A stretch of 64,000 nucleotides of DNA from Actinomycetes bacterium (lineage in GTDB: Bacteria > Actinomycetota > Actinomycetes > S36-B12): positions 1-64,000 of the forward strand of contig JAHEIZ010000003.1 of the NCBI GenBank assembly GCA_024639145.1, read 5' to 3'. The position numbers and the translations under genes are program-made. The notes under the pieces are model-generated. The model did not search any database. It saw nothing but the letters and a program-made list of their open reading frames with translations, and was not told the origin of the DNA. Shown here piece after piece: positions 19,177 to 26,442 of this stretch (within the stretch, counting starts at the first letter, position 1; every line of letters starts with the position of its first letter).

Positions 19177-19260
19177 GCGTGAAACGAACGGAGTGAGTTC
19201 GAGTTCGTGAACGCGTAGGCGTGAAACGAACGTGGTGAGTTCGAGTTGATTAACGCCTAG
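19159..19260 (+). repeat. 42-bp tandem repeat, 2.4 copies, spanning a gene end
   Basis: Units at 19159-19200 and 19201-19242 match at 38 of 42 positions; 19243-19260 is a partial third copy. Every unit begins with codons reading E-(F/L)-(V/I)-N-A-stop in the same frame as the GDT1 family gene, so the repeat duplicated the gene's 3' end and kept the stop. The third copy overlaps the convergent cold-shock gene's stop. Units contain GTTCGTGAAC and, in the first, CGCTTAAGCG, both palindromic. Confidence 0.85.
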
Positions 19261-19640
19261 ACGTCGAGGTCGTTCGCGACCGCGCGCAGCACTGCAGCGA
19301 TTTTCTGAGACTTCGCATCAGCGGGGTACTTGCCGCGCTGCAGGTCTCCGGAGACCGAGTCGAGCACCTTGATGAGATCCTCGATCTGGCCGGCGAGATC
19401 GCCGGCAGCCTTGCGCGAGCCCTTGACGACTGACTGCGGTGCGCTGAGAACAGTGACCGAGAGCGCCTGCTTCCCGCGGCGACCATCGACAACACCGAAT
19501 TCGATCTTGGTGCCGGGCTTGAGCGCGGGCACGCCGGCGGGCAGGGTCGAGACGTGGACGAAGACGTCCTCGCCCTCATCGGACGTCACGAAGCCGAATC
19601 CCTTGTCGGCGTCGTACCACTTCACAGTTCCCGTAGGCAT
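19257..19640 (-). CDS. Cold-shock-domain protein with helical C-terminal extension
   Basis: A 127-residue protein. The first ~65 residues are a cold-shock domain with both RNA-binding motifs, KGFGFVTSD and VFVHVSTL. The remaining ~60 residues (IEDLIKVLDSVSGDLQRG and AAVLRAVANDLDV) are a helical extension seen in actinobacterial CspB-type proteins (Rv0871-like). The ATG at 19640 has TATCCT 7 nt upstream. It is divergent from the helicase-associated gene, with two back-to-back leaderless promoters in 42 bp. Confidence 0.88.
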   Translation of the reverse strand: MPTGTVKWYDADKGFGFVTSDEGEDVFVHVSTLPAGVPALKPGTKIEFGVVDGRRGKQALSVTVLSAPQSVVKGSRKAAGDLAGQIEDLIKVLDSVSGDLQRGKYPADAKSQKIAAVLRAVANDLDV

Positions 19641-19647
19641 GCGTAGA

Positions 19648-19653
19648 AGGATA
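19648..19653 (-). promoter_or_regulatory. Leaderless -10 hexamer of cold-shock gene
   Basis: On the minus strand TATCCT lies 7 nt before the ATG at 19640. Confidence 0.5.
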
Positions 19654-19669
19654 CGTGGGCCACGGCGCA

Positions 19670-19675
19670 TAGGGT
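19670..19675 (+). promoter_or_regulatory. Leaderless -10 hexamer of helicase-associated gene
   Basis: TAGGGT lies 7 nt before the GTG at 19683, back to back with the cold-shock promoter. Confidence 0.5.
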
Positions 19676-19682
19676 TGTTCGG

Positions 19683-21671
19683 GTGACCCCCGCCAAGGCT
19701 GCCTCCCCCCGCAGCCTGGCTGATGATCTCCGCGGCCGTTCCGACACCGAGCTCGCCGAGCTGCTCCGGCGGCGCCCCGATCTGCTCCAGCCGGTCGCCT
19801 CCGACATCACCTCGCTGGCAGCTCGGGCCACCACCGGCCCCTCGGTGGCCCGCTGCCTAGATCAGCTGGGCGCCCCCTCTCTCTATGTTCTCGGCTTGGT
19901 GGCTCGTCTCTCTGCCGATGCACCGGTCTCCTCCGCGGCCGTGATCAAGGCGGCGTCCGAGCGAATCACCGACAAGGCCGTGATCACCTCGAGTCTCGAG
20001 GACGTACGTGCCCTGGGCCTTCTCTGGGGCCCGACGGGCTCGGTGCGCGCTATCTCCGCGGTGCGTGACCTCGTCGGCGATGCCTCCGTGACCTGGCCTC
20101 GGCCTCTGCCTGTCGTAGTCGCCGAGCGTGAGCCTGCCTTCGTCGACGAGCAATCAGGCCTCAATGCCCTGGAAACCGTGGCGCATGTGCGTGAGGTACT
20201 CGACGCCTGGGCAACCGAGCCTCCCCAGGTGCTGCGCTCAGGCGGGCTGAGCATTCGCGATTTCGCATCGATGACGCGAATGCTCGGAGTCGATGCCTCG
20301 CAGGCAGCACTGTGGATCGAGCTCGCACATGCCGCCGGCCTGCTCGCCGACGATCAGGAAGAGAACCCGTGCTGGGTTCCGACTGATGCCTATGACCGGT
20401 GGCTCGTGCTGAGTAGTGGTCAGCAGTGGTCGGCGCTCACACAAGCATGGCTCACCATGCCGCGGCTTCCGTCGCGCGCAGACGAGCGCACAAACCTCCT
20501 GACCGCCGATGCGGATCGACGCGCGGTTGTGCTGGTTCGCCGCAGCGTGCTCGACCTGATGGCCGAAGTGCCTGTCGGCAGGTCACTCGACATCAATTCA
20601 TTACGCGCGGTGCTCGATGATCGCCATCCACGGCGTCAGGGCGCACTGCGTGACCAGGCCCTCGAGGCAACCATCAATGAGGGCACGGCACTGGGCATCA
20701 TCGCCGCAGGCTCCTTGACCACTGCCGGGCGTGCCCTGCTCGGCGATGGAGATCCCATTGCTGCGATCACCTCCTGGCTGCCTGCCGAGATCGATCACGT
20801 GCTGCTTCAGGGCGACATGACGATGATCGCGCCGGGCCCGCTCACCGCTTCACTCTCGCGTCAGCTTCGAGTGCTCGCTGATATCGAGTCACGCGGCCAT
20901 GCCACCGCGTATCGCATTACCCCCGACTCCATTCGTCGCGCACTCGACATTGGGTGGGATTCCGAAGGAATCCAGGAGTTGCTCACTTCCGCCTCCGCAA
21001 CTCAACTTCCGCAGGCTCTCGTCTATCTCATTGACGACACGGCGCGTCGCCACGGCGCAGTGCGCGTGGGAACGGCGATGTCCTACATCCGATGCGATGA
21101 GCCGGGCACTCTTGCCACGCTCCTCGGGGATCGGCGGATGAAGTCTCTGGCACTGCATCGAATTGCCGGCACCGTGCTCGTCAGTCAGGCACCTGCCTCA
21201 GAGGTGATCTCCACCTTGCGCGACAGCGGATTCGCTCCTGCCGCTGAGGCGCCTGACGGCACTGTTGTCGTCCGTCGCTCCGACGAGCGCCGAACATCGA
21301 CACCGAAATCCGCGAAGGCGGTCACCAGCCGGCGCAATCCGGAGACCCTGATCACGGCAGCACTCAAGACCCTGCGCGCCAGTGAGCGCTCGCAATCCGC
21401 ACCCCGCGGGGCAACCGTTGTCGGACCAGCGAGCGCTGGCGCGATTCCACGCAGCAGCAGTGCCGCGATCATCGCGGCACTGAAGAGCGCGATTGCCGAG
21501 AGCTCTCCGATGTGGATCAGTTACGCCGATACCGATGGCACGAACACCGATCAGATCGTCGATCCGATTCGCATCGGCGGCGGCACGATGACGGCCTTCG
21601 ACCACCGCACCGAGCAGGTGCGCACCTTCACCATCGCGCGCGTAAGCGGAGTCGCACCGCTCGAGAGCTAG
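19683..21671 (+). CDS. Helicase-associated (XPB/Ssl2 N-terminal-like) protein
   Basis: A 662-residue protein of the actinobacterial Rv0862c type. It starts SLADDLRGRSDTELAELLRRRPDL and contains a long winged-helix array; the LPAEIDHVLLQGDMTMIAPGPL stretch is the conserved XPB/Ssl2-like helicase N-terminal domain, and the C-terminus (SPMWISYADTDGTN, PIRIGGGTMTAFDHRTEQVR) is WYL-like. It has no Walker motifs, so it is not itself a helicase. It sits two genes upstream of the XPB helicase gene in the same direction and may be its partner in repair or transcription restart. Confidence 0.88.
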   Translation: MTPAKAASPRSLADDLRGRSDTELAELLRRRPDLLQPVASDITSLAARATTGPSVARCLDQLGAPSLYVLGLVARLSADAPVSSAAVIKAASERITDKAVITSSLEDVRALGLLWGPTGSVRAISAVRDLVGDASVTWPRPLPVVVAEREPAFVDEQSGLNALETVAHVREVLDAWATEPPQVLRSGGLSIRDFASMTRMLGVDASQAALWIELAHAAGLLADDQEENPCWVPTDAYDRWLVLSSGQQWSALTQAWLTMPRLPSRADERTNLLTADADRRAVVLVRRSVLDLMAEVPVGRSLDINSLRAVLDDRHPRRQGALRDQALEATINEGTALGIIAAGSLTTAGRALLGDGDPIAAITSWLPAEIDHVLLQGDMTMIAPGPLTASLSRQLRVLADIESRGHATAYRITPDSIRRALDIGWDSEGIQELLTSASATQLPQALVYLIDDTARRHGAVRVGTAMSYIRCDEPGTLATLLGDRRMKSLALHRIAGTVLVSQAPASEVISTLRDSGFAPAAEAPDGTVVVRRSDERRTSTPKSAKAVTSRRNPETLITAALKTLRASERSQSAPRGATVVGPASAGAIPRSSSAAIIAALKSAIAESSPMWISYADTDGTNTDQIVDPIRIGGGTMTAFDHRTEQVRTFTIARVSGVAPLES

Positions 21672-21678
21672 AAGCGGA

Positions 21679-22803
21679 TCAGTTCGAGAACTCGATCTCC
21701 GCGACTTCGCTGGTGAGCTCCTCCAGATAGGCCGTGATCGGGTCGACGCCAATACCCGGGCCGGTCGGCACTCGCAGCTGGCCATTCTCGAGAACGAAGG
21801 GCTCGGTGATGTCGACCGCGAAATATCGAGCAGAGGCACTCGTGTCACCCGGCAGGGTGAAACCGGGCATGGCCGCGAGTGCGACGTTGGCCGCGCGACC
21901 GATGCCGGTCTCGAGCATGCCGCCGCACCACACGGGAATGCCGCGCGAGACGCACATGTCGTGGATGTCGACCGATTCGAGCAGCCCACCCACGCGCGCG
22001 GGCTTGATGTTGATGATGTCGGCGGCCTTGAACTCGAGTGCCGCCTCTGTGTGACCCAGCGACAGGATCGATTCGTCCAGGCAGATGGGCGTCTCGCATG
22101 CCGCAGCGATCTCCACGTGACCGACCCAGTCGTACTCGGGCAGCGGCTGCTCGATGAGAAGCATGCCGAACTCGTCGAACGACTGAAGGTGACGCGCGTC
22201 GCTGCGCTGGTATGCCTGATTCGCATCGACCTGCAGCGGGATAGTCGGCCATGAAGCACGCACTGCGCGGATCGGCTCGAGATCCCAGCCGGGCTGGATC
22301 TTCAGCTTGATGCGCTTGTAGCCAGCGTCGATATACCCGGATACTTCCTCGAGCAGCTCGTCAATGGTCTCGTGCTCCGGGATGCCGACGGAAACACCGG
22401 CGTCGACGGCGGGCTTGTCGGCGCCGAGGAACTCACCGAGTGAACGACCCTGCACGCGAAGCCAGGCATCCAGCACTGCTGTCGAGACTGCCGTGCGCGC
22501 CATCTCATTGCCCTTGACCTCCTCGAGCTTGCGACGCACCGCCTCGGGGTTCGGATCATGGCGAACCTCCGCAAGACGCGGTAGCAGGAACTCGAGGGTG
22601 ACATCCCAGGCGCCGTCGGTGTACTCGTGCGTGTAACCCGGCCAGTCCATAGAGACGCATTCGCCCCAGCCACTGATACCTGAATCAGTGACGGCTTCGA
22701 CGAGGTAGAGATCGCGATGAGTCTCGATAGCCATCGAGGTGCGGAATGGCTTGATCAGCGGCAGTGCCATGCGGTGCAGGCGGATGAGATCGATGCTGGT
22801 CAT
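21679..22803 (-). CDS. menC: o-Succinylbenzoate synthase / N-succinylamino-acid racemase family enzyme
   Basis: A 374-residue enolase-superfamily enzyme. The catalytic Lys pair is in YKRIKLKIQPG; metal ligands are in LQVDANQAY, IEQPLPEYD and CLDESI; the second base is in NIKPARVGGLLES. These are features of the OSBS/NSAR group, whose members make o-succinylbenzoate for menaquinone, racemise N-succinyl amino acids, or do both. It overlaps (ATGA) with a GNAT gene, an arrangement known from NSAR-based D-amino-acid conversion, so the racemase role is a real alternative. No other men genes are in the window. Confidence 0.82.
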   Translation of the reverse strand: MTSIDLIRLHRMALPLIKPFRTSMAIETHRDLYLVEAVTDSGISGWGECVSMDWPGYTHEYTDGAWDVTLEFLLPRLAEVRHDPNPEAVRRKLEEVKGNEMARTAVSTAVLDAWLRVQGRSLGEFLGADKPAVDAGVSVGIPEHETIDELLEEVSGYIDAGYKRIKLKIQPGWDLEPIRAVRASWPTIPLQVDANQAYQRSDARHLQSFDEFGMLLIEQPLPEYDWVGHVEIAAACETPICLDESILSLGHTEAALEFKAADIINIKPARVGGLLESVDIHDMCVSRGIPVWCGGMLETGIGRAANVALAAMPGFTLPGDTSASARYFAVDITEPFVLENGQLRVPTGPGIGVDPITAYLEELTSEVAEIEFSN

Positions 22804-23612
22804 GCTGCTCCTTCAGTGAAGACGTACGTGCCTGTTTCAGTGATGCCCTGCATGGTCATGCCTCGGCCGAAGGCATCGAGCATCTGCTCGCGCATTCGCA
22901 ATCGCCACTCATGAGCAGCACTCGAGTCGCTCACGCGCAGTGTGGCGATGTCATCGGGTGCCTCGATTAACGTGGCTCCAGGAAAGTCTCCGAGTGAGAG
23001 CGGCTCGAGTCCGGTCAGCAGCGCCGATGCCGCGCGATCACTCGGGAGATCCCAGTTCAGCAGGAGCCGATCGGTCGGATCATCGAGATTCACCAGATCG
23101 CCGAGTGAGCCGTACATATCGACTTCGTAGGCGATGGCCTGGGCGCCAAGCTTCAGCAAGTTGAGTCGAGCATTACGCCGCATGAGCGGGTCGAATGTCC
23201 ACTGAATCGAGTCGAGCCCCTGACTCAATGCCCAGGCGCGTTGGTGGCTCTTCATTGCCTTGCCCACGCTGCGATTGCGGTACTCCTCGAGCACTGCCGC
23301 CGAATGCGAATGCAGATGGTCATGCCAATGCCCGTTGACTTGAGAGCGGCCGACCACGCCGAAGCAGGAACCCACTGCCTGATCACCGGCGTATGCCACG
23401 CAGGCGTATCCACCGGCGAAGGTGATCGCGCGCAGTACGTCAGGCTGCACCTGGGTCCCGTCGTAGTCACCCCAGACTGCGTCGAACACATTCCGAACGT
23501 CGTCGTAGCCGTCATTTCCATCAATCAGGGAAATGCGAATGCCCGCGGCATCGGCATCCGCTTGGGCCTGGACCTGTGCCTGCACGAGGGCGGAATTCAG
23601 CGCATTCGGCAT
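22800..23612 (-). CDS. GNAT acetyltransferase, COG3375-like (candidate N-succinyltransferase)
   Basis: A 270-residue protein. A GNAT fold is visible in FAGGYACVAYAGDQAVGSCFGV, then HLHSHSAAVLEEYRNRSVGKAMKSHQR, where the R-N-R-S-V-G-K-A-M run is the acyl-CoA loop, and LDSIQWTFDPLMRRNARLNLLKLGA. The latter matches predicted GNAT proteins that occur beside NSAR/OSBS enzymes and N-succinylate amino acids. Start at 23612 with TACGGT 6 nt upstream; the longer open frame overlaps the XPB gene promoter. Coupled to the menC-like gene. Confidence 0.8.
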   Translation of the reverse strand: MPNALNSALVQAQVQAQADADAAGIRISLIDGNDGYDDVRNVFDAVWGDYDGTQVQPDVLRAITFAGGYACVAYAGDQAVGSCFGVVGRSQVNGHWHDHLHSHSAAVLEEYRNRSVGKAMKSHQRAWALSQGLDSIQWTFDPLMRRNARLNLLKLGAQAIAYEVDMYGSLGDLVNLDDPTDRLLLNWDLPSDRAASALLTGLEPLSLGDFPGATLIEAPDDIATLRVSDSSAAHEWRLRMREQMLDAFGRGMTMQGITETGTYVFTEGAA

Positions 23613-23618
23613 GTCTCC

Positions 23619-23624
23619 ACCGTA
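23619..23624 (-). promoter_or_regulatory. Leaderless -10 hexamer of GNAT gene
   Basis: On the minus strand TACGGT lies 6 nt before the ATG at 23612. Confidence 0.5.
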
Positions 23625-23680
23625 GCGGTAGCCTGGAGGGTCGCCGATTCGGATATCGGTGCCGACAAAGGAGTGAGAGC

Positions 23681-25348
23681 GTGGCCGACGGCCCCCTGAT
23701 CGTGCAGAGCGACAAGACGCTGCTGCTCGAGGTCGACCATGCCCTTGCCGCTGACTGCCGTCGTGCGATCGCACCTTTCGCTGAGCTCGAACGCGCACCC
23801 GAGCACATTCACACTTACCGCCTGACCCCTCTGGGTCTGTGGAATGCGCGAGCGGCCGGCCATGACGCCGAGCAGGTCATCGACACCCTGATTCGCTATT
23901 CGCGTTACCCCGTGCCGCATGCGCTCCTGATCGACGTTGCCGACACCATGTCGCGCTACGGCCGCCTGCAACTGGCCAACCACCCGGTGCACGGCCTGGT
24001 GCTCCAAGCGATTGATACCGCAGTGCTCGAAGAGGTCATCCGAAGTAAGAAGATCGCGCCGCTGCTCGGTACCCGTTTCGACGACACCACGATTGCCGTG
24101 CATGCCAGTGAACGCGGTCACGTGAAGCAAGCACTGGTGAAGCTCGGCTGGCCGGCTGAGGACATCGCCGGTTATGTCGATGGCGAACGTCATGCCATCG
24201 GCCTCGATGCCACGGACTGGCAGCCGCGGCCGTACCAGACCGAGGCAGCCGAGGGTTTCTGGCACGGCGGTTCGGGCGTTGTCGTGCTCCCCTGTGGTGC
24301 GGGTAAGACGATCGTCGGCGCACTCGCCATGGCTCTCGCGCAGGCGACAACGCTGATCCTGGTGACCAACACGGTCAGCGCACGCCAGTGGCGCGAGGAA
24401 CTCCTGCGCCGCACGACCCTGACTCCCGACGAGATCGGCGAGTACAGCGGAGCGCGCAAGGAGATACGCCCGGTCACCATCGCTACCTACCAGGTGATGA
24501 CCACCAAGCGTCAGGGCATCTACCCGCACCTTGAGGTCTTCGACTCCCGCGACTGGGGCCTGATCATCTATGACGAGGTGCACCTTCTTCCTGCACCGAT
24601 TTTCCGCTTCACCGCTGATATCCAGTCGCGTCGTCGCCTCGGCCTCACTGCAACTCTTGTGCGCGAAGATGGCCAGGAGGGCGAGGTGTTCTCACTGATC
24701 GGCCCGAAGCGCTACGACGCTCCGTGGAAGGACATCGAGACCCAGGGCTACATCGCCCCGGCGAACTGTGTCGAGGTGCGCGTGAGCCTGCCCGACTCCG
24801 ATCGCATGACCTACGCAATGGCCGAGCCGGAGGATAAGTACCGCCTCGCTTCATGCGCACACGAGAAGATCCGACTGGTCGAGGAGATCGTCAACAAGCA
24901 CCCGGATGACCAGGTGCTCGTGATCGGCCAGTACCTCGACCAGCTCGCCGAACTCGGCGAGCATCTCGATGCACCTGTCATCACGGGTGCTTCGAGCGTG
25001 AAGGAGCGCGAGCGCCTGTTCAGCGACTTCCGTCACGGCATGATCCGCGTACTCGTCGTGAGCAAGGTGGCGAATTTCAGCGTCGATCTGCCCGAGGCCT
25101 CGGTAGCCATCCAGGTCAGCGGCACCTTCGGCTCACGCCAGGAGGAAGCCCAGCGGCTTGGCAGGATCCTGCGCCCCAAGGCCGATGGCCGCACCGCGCA
25201 CTTCTACTCGATCGTCACTCGAGACACCGTCGATGCCGATTTCGCCCAGCATCGCCAGCGATTCCTGGCCGAGCAGGGGTACGCCTACAAGATTCTTGAT
25301 GCCGAAGACATCGGCAGCCTTGGTGCCCAGGAAGACCCGCTCATCTGA
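23681..25348 (+). CDS. XPB/ERCC3-type DNA helicase
   Basis: A 555-residue superfamily 2 helicase. An N-terminal helicase-associated domain precedes the motor: Walker A LPCGAGKT near residue 205, DEVH near 298, GLTATLVREDGQE, then the second RecA domain with VLVIGQYLDQL, VVSKVANFSVDLPEA and the motif VI region QRLGRILRPK. Its layout follows bacterial XPB (3'-5' unwinding; repair-linked). The GTG at 23681 follows AAAGGAG. Open frame upstream to 23576 lacks a ribosome site. Its stop lies in the operator of the next toxin-antitoxin pair. Confidence 0.93.
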   Translation: MADGPLIVQSDKTLLLEVDHALAADCRRAIAPFAELERAPEHIHTYRLTPLGLWNARAAGHDAEQVIDTLIRYSRYPVPHALLIDVADTMSRYGRLQLANHPVHGLVLQAIDTAVLEEVIRSKKIAPLLGTRFDDTTIAVHASERGHVKQALVKLGWPAEDIAGYVDGERHAIGLDATDWQPRPYQTEAAEGFWHGGSGVVVLPCGAGKTIVGALAMALAQATTLILVTNTVSARQWREELLRRTTLTPDEIGEYSGARKEIRPVTIATYQVMTTKRQGIYPHLEVFDSRDWGLIIYDEVHLLPAPIFRFTADIQSRRRLGLTATLVREDGQEGEVFSLIGPKRYDAPWKDIETQGYIAPANCVEVRVSLPDSDRMTYAMAEPEDKYRLASCAHEKIRLVEEIVNKHPDDQVLVIGQYLDQLAELGEHLDAPVITGASSVKERERLFSDFRHGMIRVLVVSKVANFSVDLPEASVAIQVSGTFGSRQEEAQRLGRILRPKADGRTAHFYSIVTRDTVDADFAQHRQRFLAEQGYAYKILDAEDIGSLGAQEDPLI

Positions 25349-25364
25349 TACCAGCGTGGTATCA
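25346..25364. promoter_or_regulatory. Palindromic operator of the CopG/Doc toxin-antitoxin pair
   Basis: TGATACCAGCGTGGTATCA is a perfect 8-3-8 inverted repeat. It begins at the XPB gene's stop codon and its right arm overlaps the -10 TATCAT (25360-25365). This fits autorepression by the RHH antitoxin. Confidence 0.75.
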
Positions 25365-25365
25365 T
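25360..25365 (+). promoter_or_regulatory. Leaderless -10 hexamer of antitoxin gene
   Basis: TATCAT lies 6 nt before the ATG at 25372 and overlaps the operator palindrome. Confidence 0.5.
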
Positions 25366-25371
25366 AGGCAC

Positions 25372-25569
25372 ATGGCTATGACTCTCAGACTCACCGAAGA
25401 CGAGACCGCGGCCCTTCGAAGCAGGGCTGAACTCGAGAATCGTTCAATGCAGGAGGTCGCTCGCACGGCGATCAATGCGTATATCGCCGATCGCTCGTCG
25501 CGCATGTCTCAGGCGATCTCGCGAGTGGCGGCAGAAGATGCCGAGCTTCTTGATCGTCTCAGCAGGTAG
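25372..25569 (+). CDS. Ribbon-helix-helix antitoxin of a Doc toxin
   Basis: A 65-residue protein: MTLRLTEDETAALRSRAE then NRSMQEVARTAINAYI is a standard RHH DNA-binding unit (residues ~3-42), and the C-terminal SSRMSQAISRVAAEDAELL is likely the toxin-binding tail. The gene lies 2 bp before the Doc gene. RHH/Doc pairs differ from the P1 Phd/Doc pair but occur in actinobacteria. Autoregulation is suggested by the palindrome over its promoter. Confidence 0.85.
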   Translation: MAMTLRLTEDETAALRSRAELENRSMQEVARTAINAYIADRSSRMSQAISRVAAEDAELLDRLSR

Positions 25570-25571
25570 AG

Positions 25572-25955
25572 GTGGCCACGGACTTCCTCACTCTCGAAGA
25601 TCTCCTCGAGATCGCTCGTGGTGTGCTCCCGCAGGTGCAGGTCCGCGATCTAGGACTTCTTGAATCGGCCTGTGCGCGACCACAGACCACGGTTTTCGGC
25701 GATCTCGCCTATCCGGAACTTCTGGATCAGGCCGCGGCGCTCATTCATTCACTCGCTCGAAATCACCCTCTTGTCGATGGCAATAAGCGCCTCGCATGGG
25801 CAGGGATGAAAGTCTTCTTGATCCTCAATGATGTGGAACTTGACTACACAGTCGAAGCCGCCGAGTCTTTCGTTCTCCAGATTGCCCGGGGCGAGCTGGA
25901 AGTCCCCGACATAAGCAAGTGGCTCCGGATACACAAGAGCGCACACCCCAAGTAA
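25572..25955 (+). CDS. doc: Doc-type Fic-domain toxin
   Basis: A 127-residue Fic-fold protein. The active-site motif is HPLVDGNKRLAW with H65, D69, N71 and K72, almost superimposable in numbering on P1 Doc (H66, D70, N72, K73), a kinase that phosphorylates EF-Tu. The Phe of canonical Fic HxFx is replaced by Leu, as in some Doc proteins, and K72 replaces the second Gly/Asn arrangement of AMPylating Fic enzymes. GTG start immediately after the antitoxin stop. Length is normal for Doc. Confidence 0.9.
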   Translation: MATDFLTLEDLLEIARGVLPQVQVRDLGLLESACARPQTTVFGDLAYPELLDQAAALIHSLARNHPLVDGNKRLAWAGMKVFLILNDVELDYTVEAAESFVLQIARGELEVPDISKWLRIHKSAHPK

Positions 25956-25960
25956 CACTC

Positions 25961-26428
25961 TCACCCAGCGACGATGGGTGCCAGCACGACTTTCGCATCG
26001 ACATCGAAAGAGAAATCATCAATCTTGCCCATGCCCGGAAGCGGGATGTGCACTGTGCCGATGTTCGCACTGCCGACAAACTCAAGTTGCATCTGGGTAA
26101 TCGTGAGCTCGAGACCGAGCGGAAGTTCAATATCACCGGCACGAGCAATGCCTGTCACGCTGTCGAGGGTCGGGCCGATGCCGCGGTACACCAGGTCGTG
26201 AACCTTGTGCATCGTGATCATGCTGCGCGCAGCCGCCTGGAGCAGGAAGTTGCTCATCTTCATCTTCTCGAGGGCGATCACGAGATCGAGGATCACGCCG
26301 GAGTCATCAATGGTCAGCGAGCCGTGTCGCACAGGAGCATTCGCCTCCGCTGACATCAGTCCGAGGCTGCCGCTCTTCAAGCGAACCTCGGCGCCTCGCG
26401 CTGACGGGATATTCCAGGTGCCCTGCAT
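25961..26428 (-). CDS. YceI-like lipocalin-fold protein (tentative)
   Basis: A 155-residue protein without signal peptide or membrane segment. It begins GTWNIPSARGAEVRLKSG and alternates short hydrophobic strands (HGSLTIDDSGVILDLVIALEKMKMSN... then IELPLGLELTITQMQLEFVG, DVDAKVVLAP), a pattern like YceI-domain beta barrels that bind polyisoprenoids or amides. The match is weak. It is 14 bp downstream of the haem peroxidase gene on the same strand and likely cotranscribed, so a quinone/isoprenoid link to the peroxidase is possible. Confidence 0.45.
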   Translation of the reverse strand: MQGTWNIPSARGAEVRLKSGSLGLMSAEANAPVRHGSLTIDDSGVILDLVIALEKMKMSNFLLQAAARSMITMHKVHDLVYRGIGPTLDSVTGIARAGDIELPLGLELTITQMQLEFVGSANIGTVHIPLPGMGKIDDFSFDVDAKVVLAPIVAG

Positions 26429-26442
26429 GGGGCAACTATGGC

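Noticed and set aside
23576..23680. N-terminal extension of the XPB helicase frame
   Set aside because: The extra residues are basic noise overlapping the divergent GNAT start; AAAGGAG before GTG 23681 decides the start.
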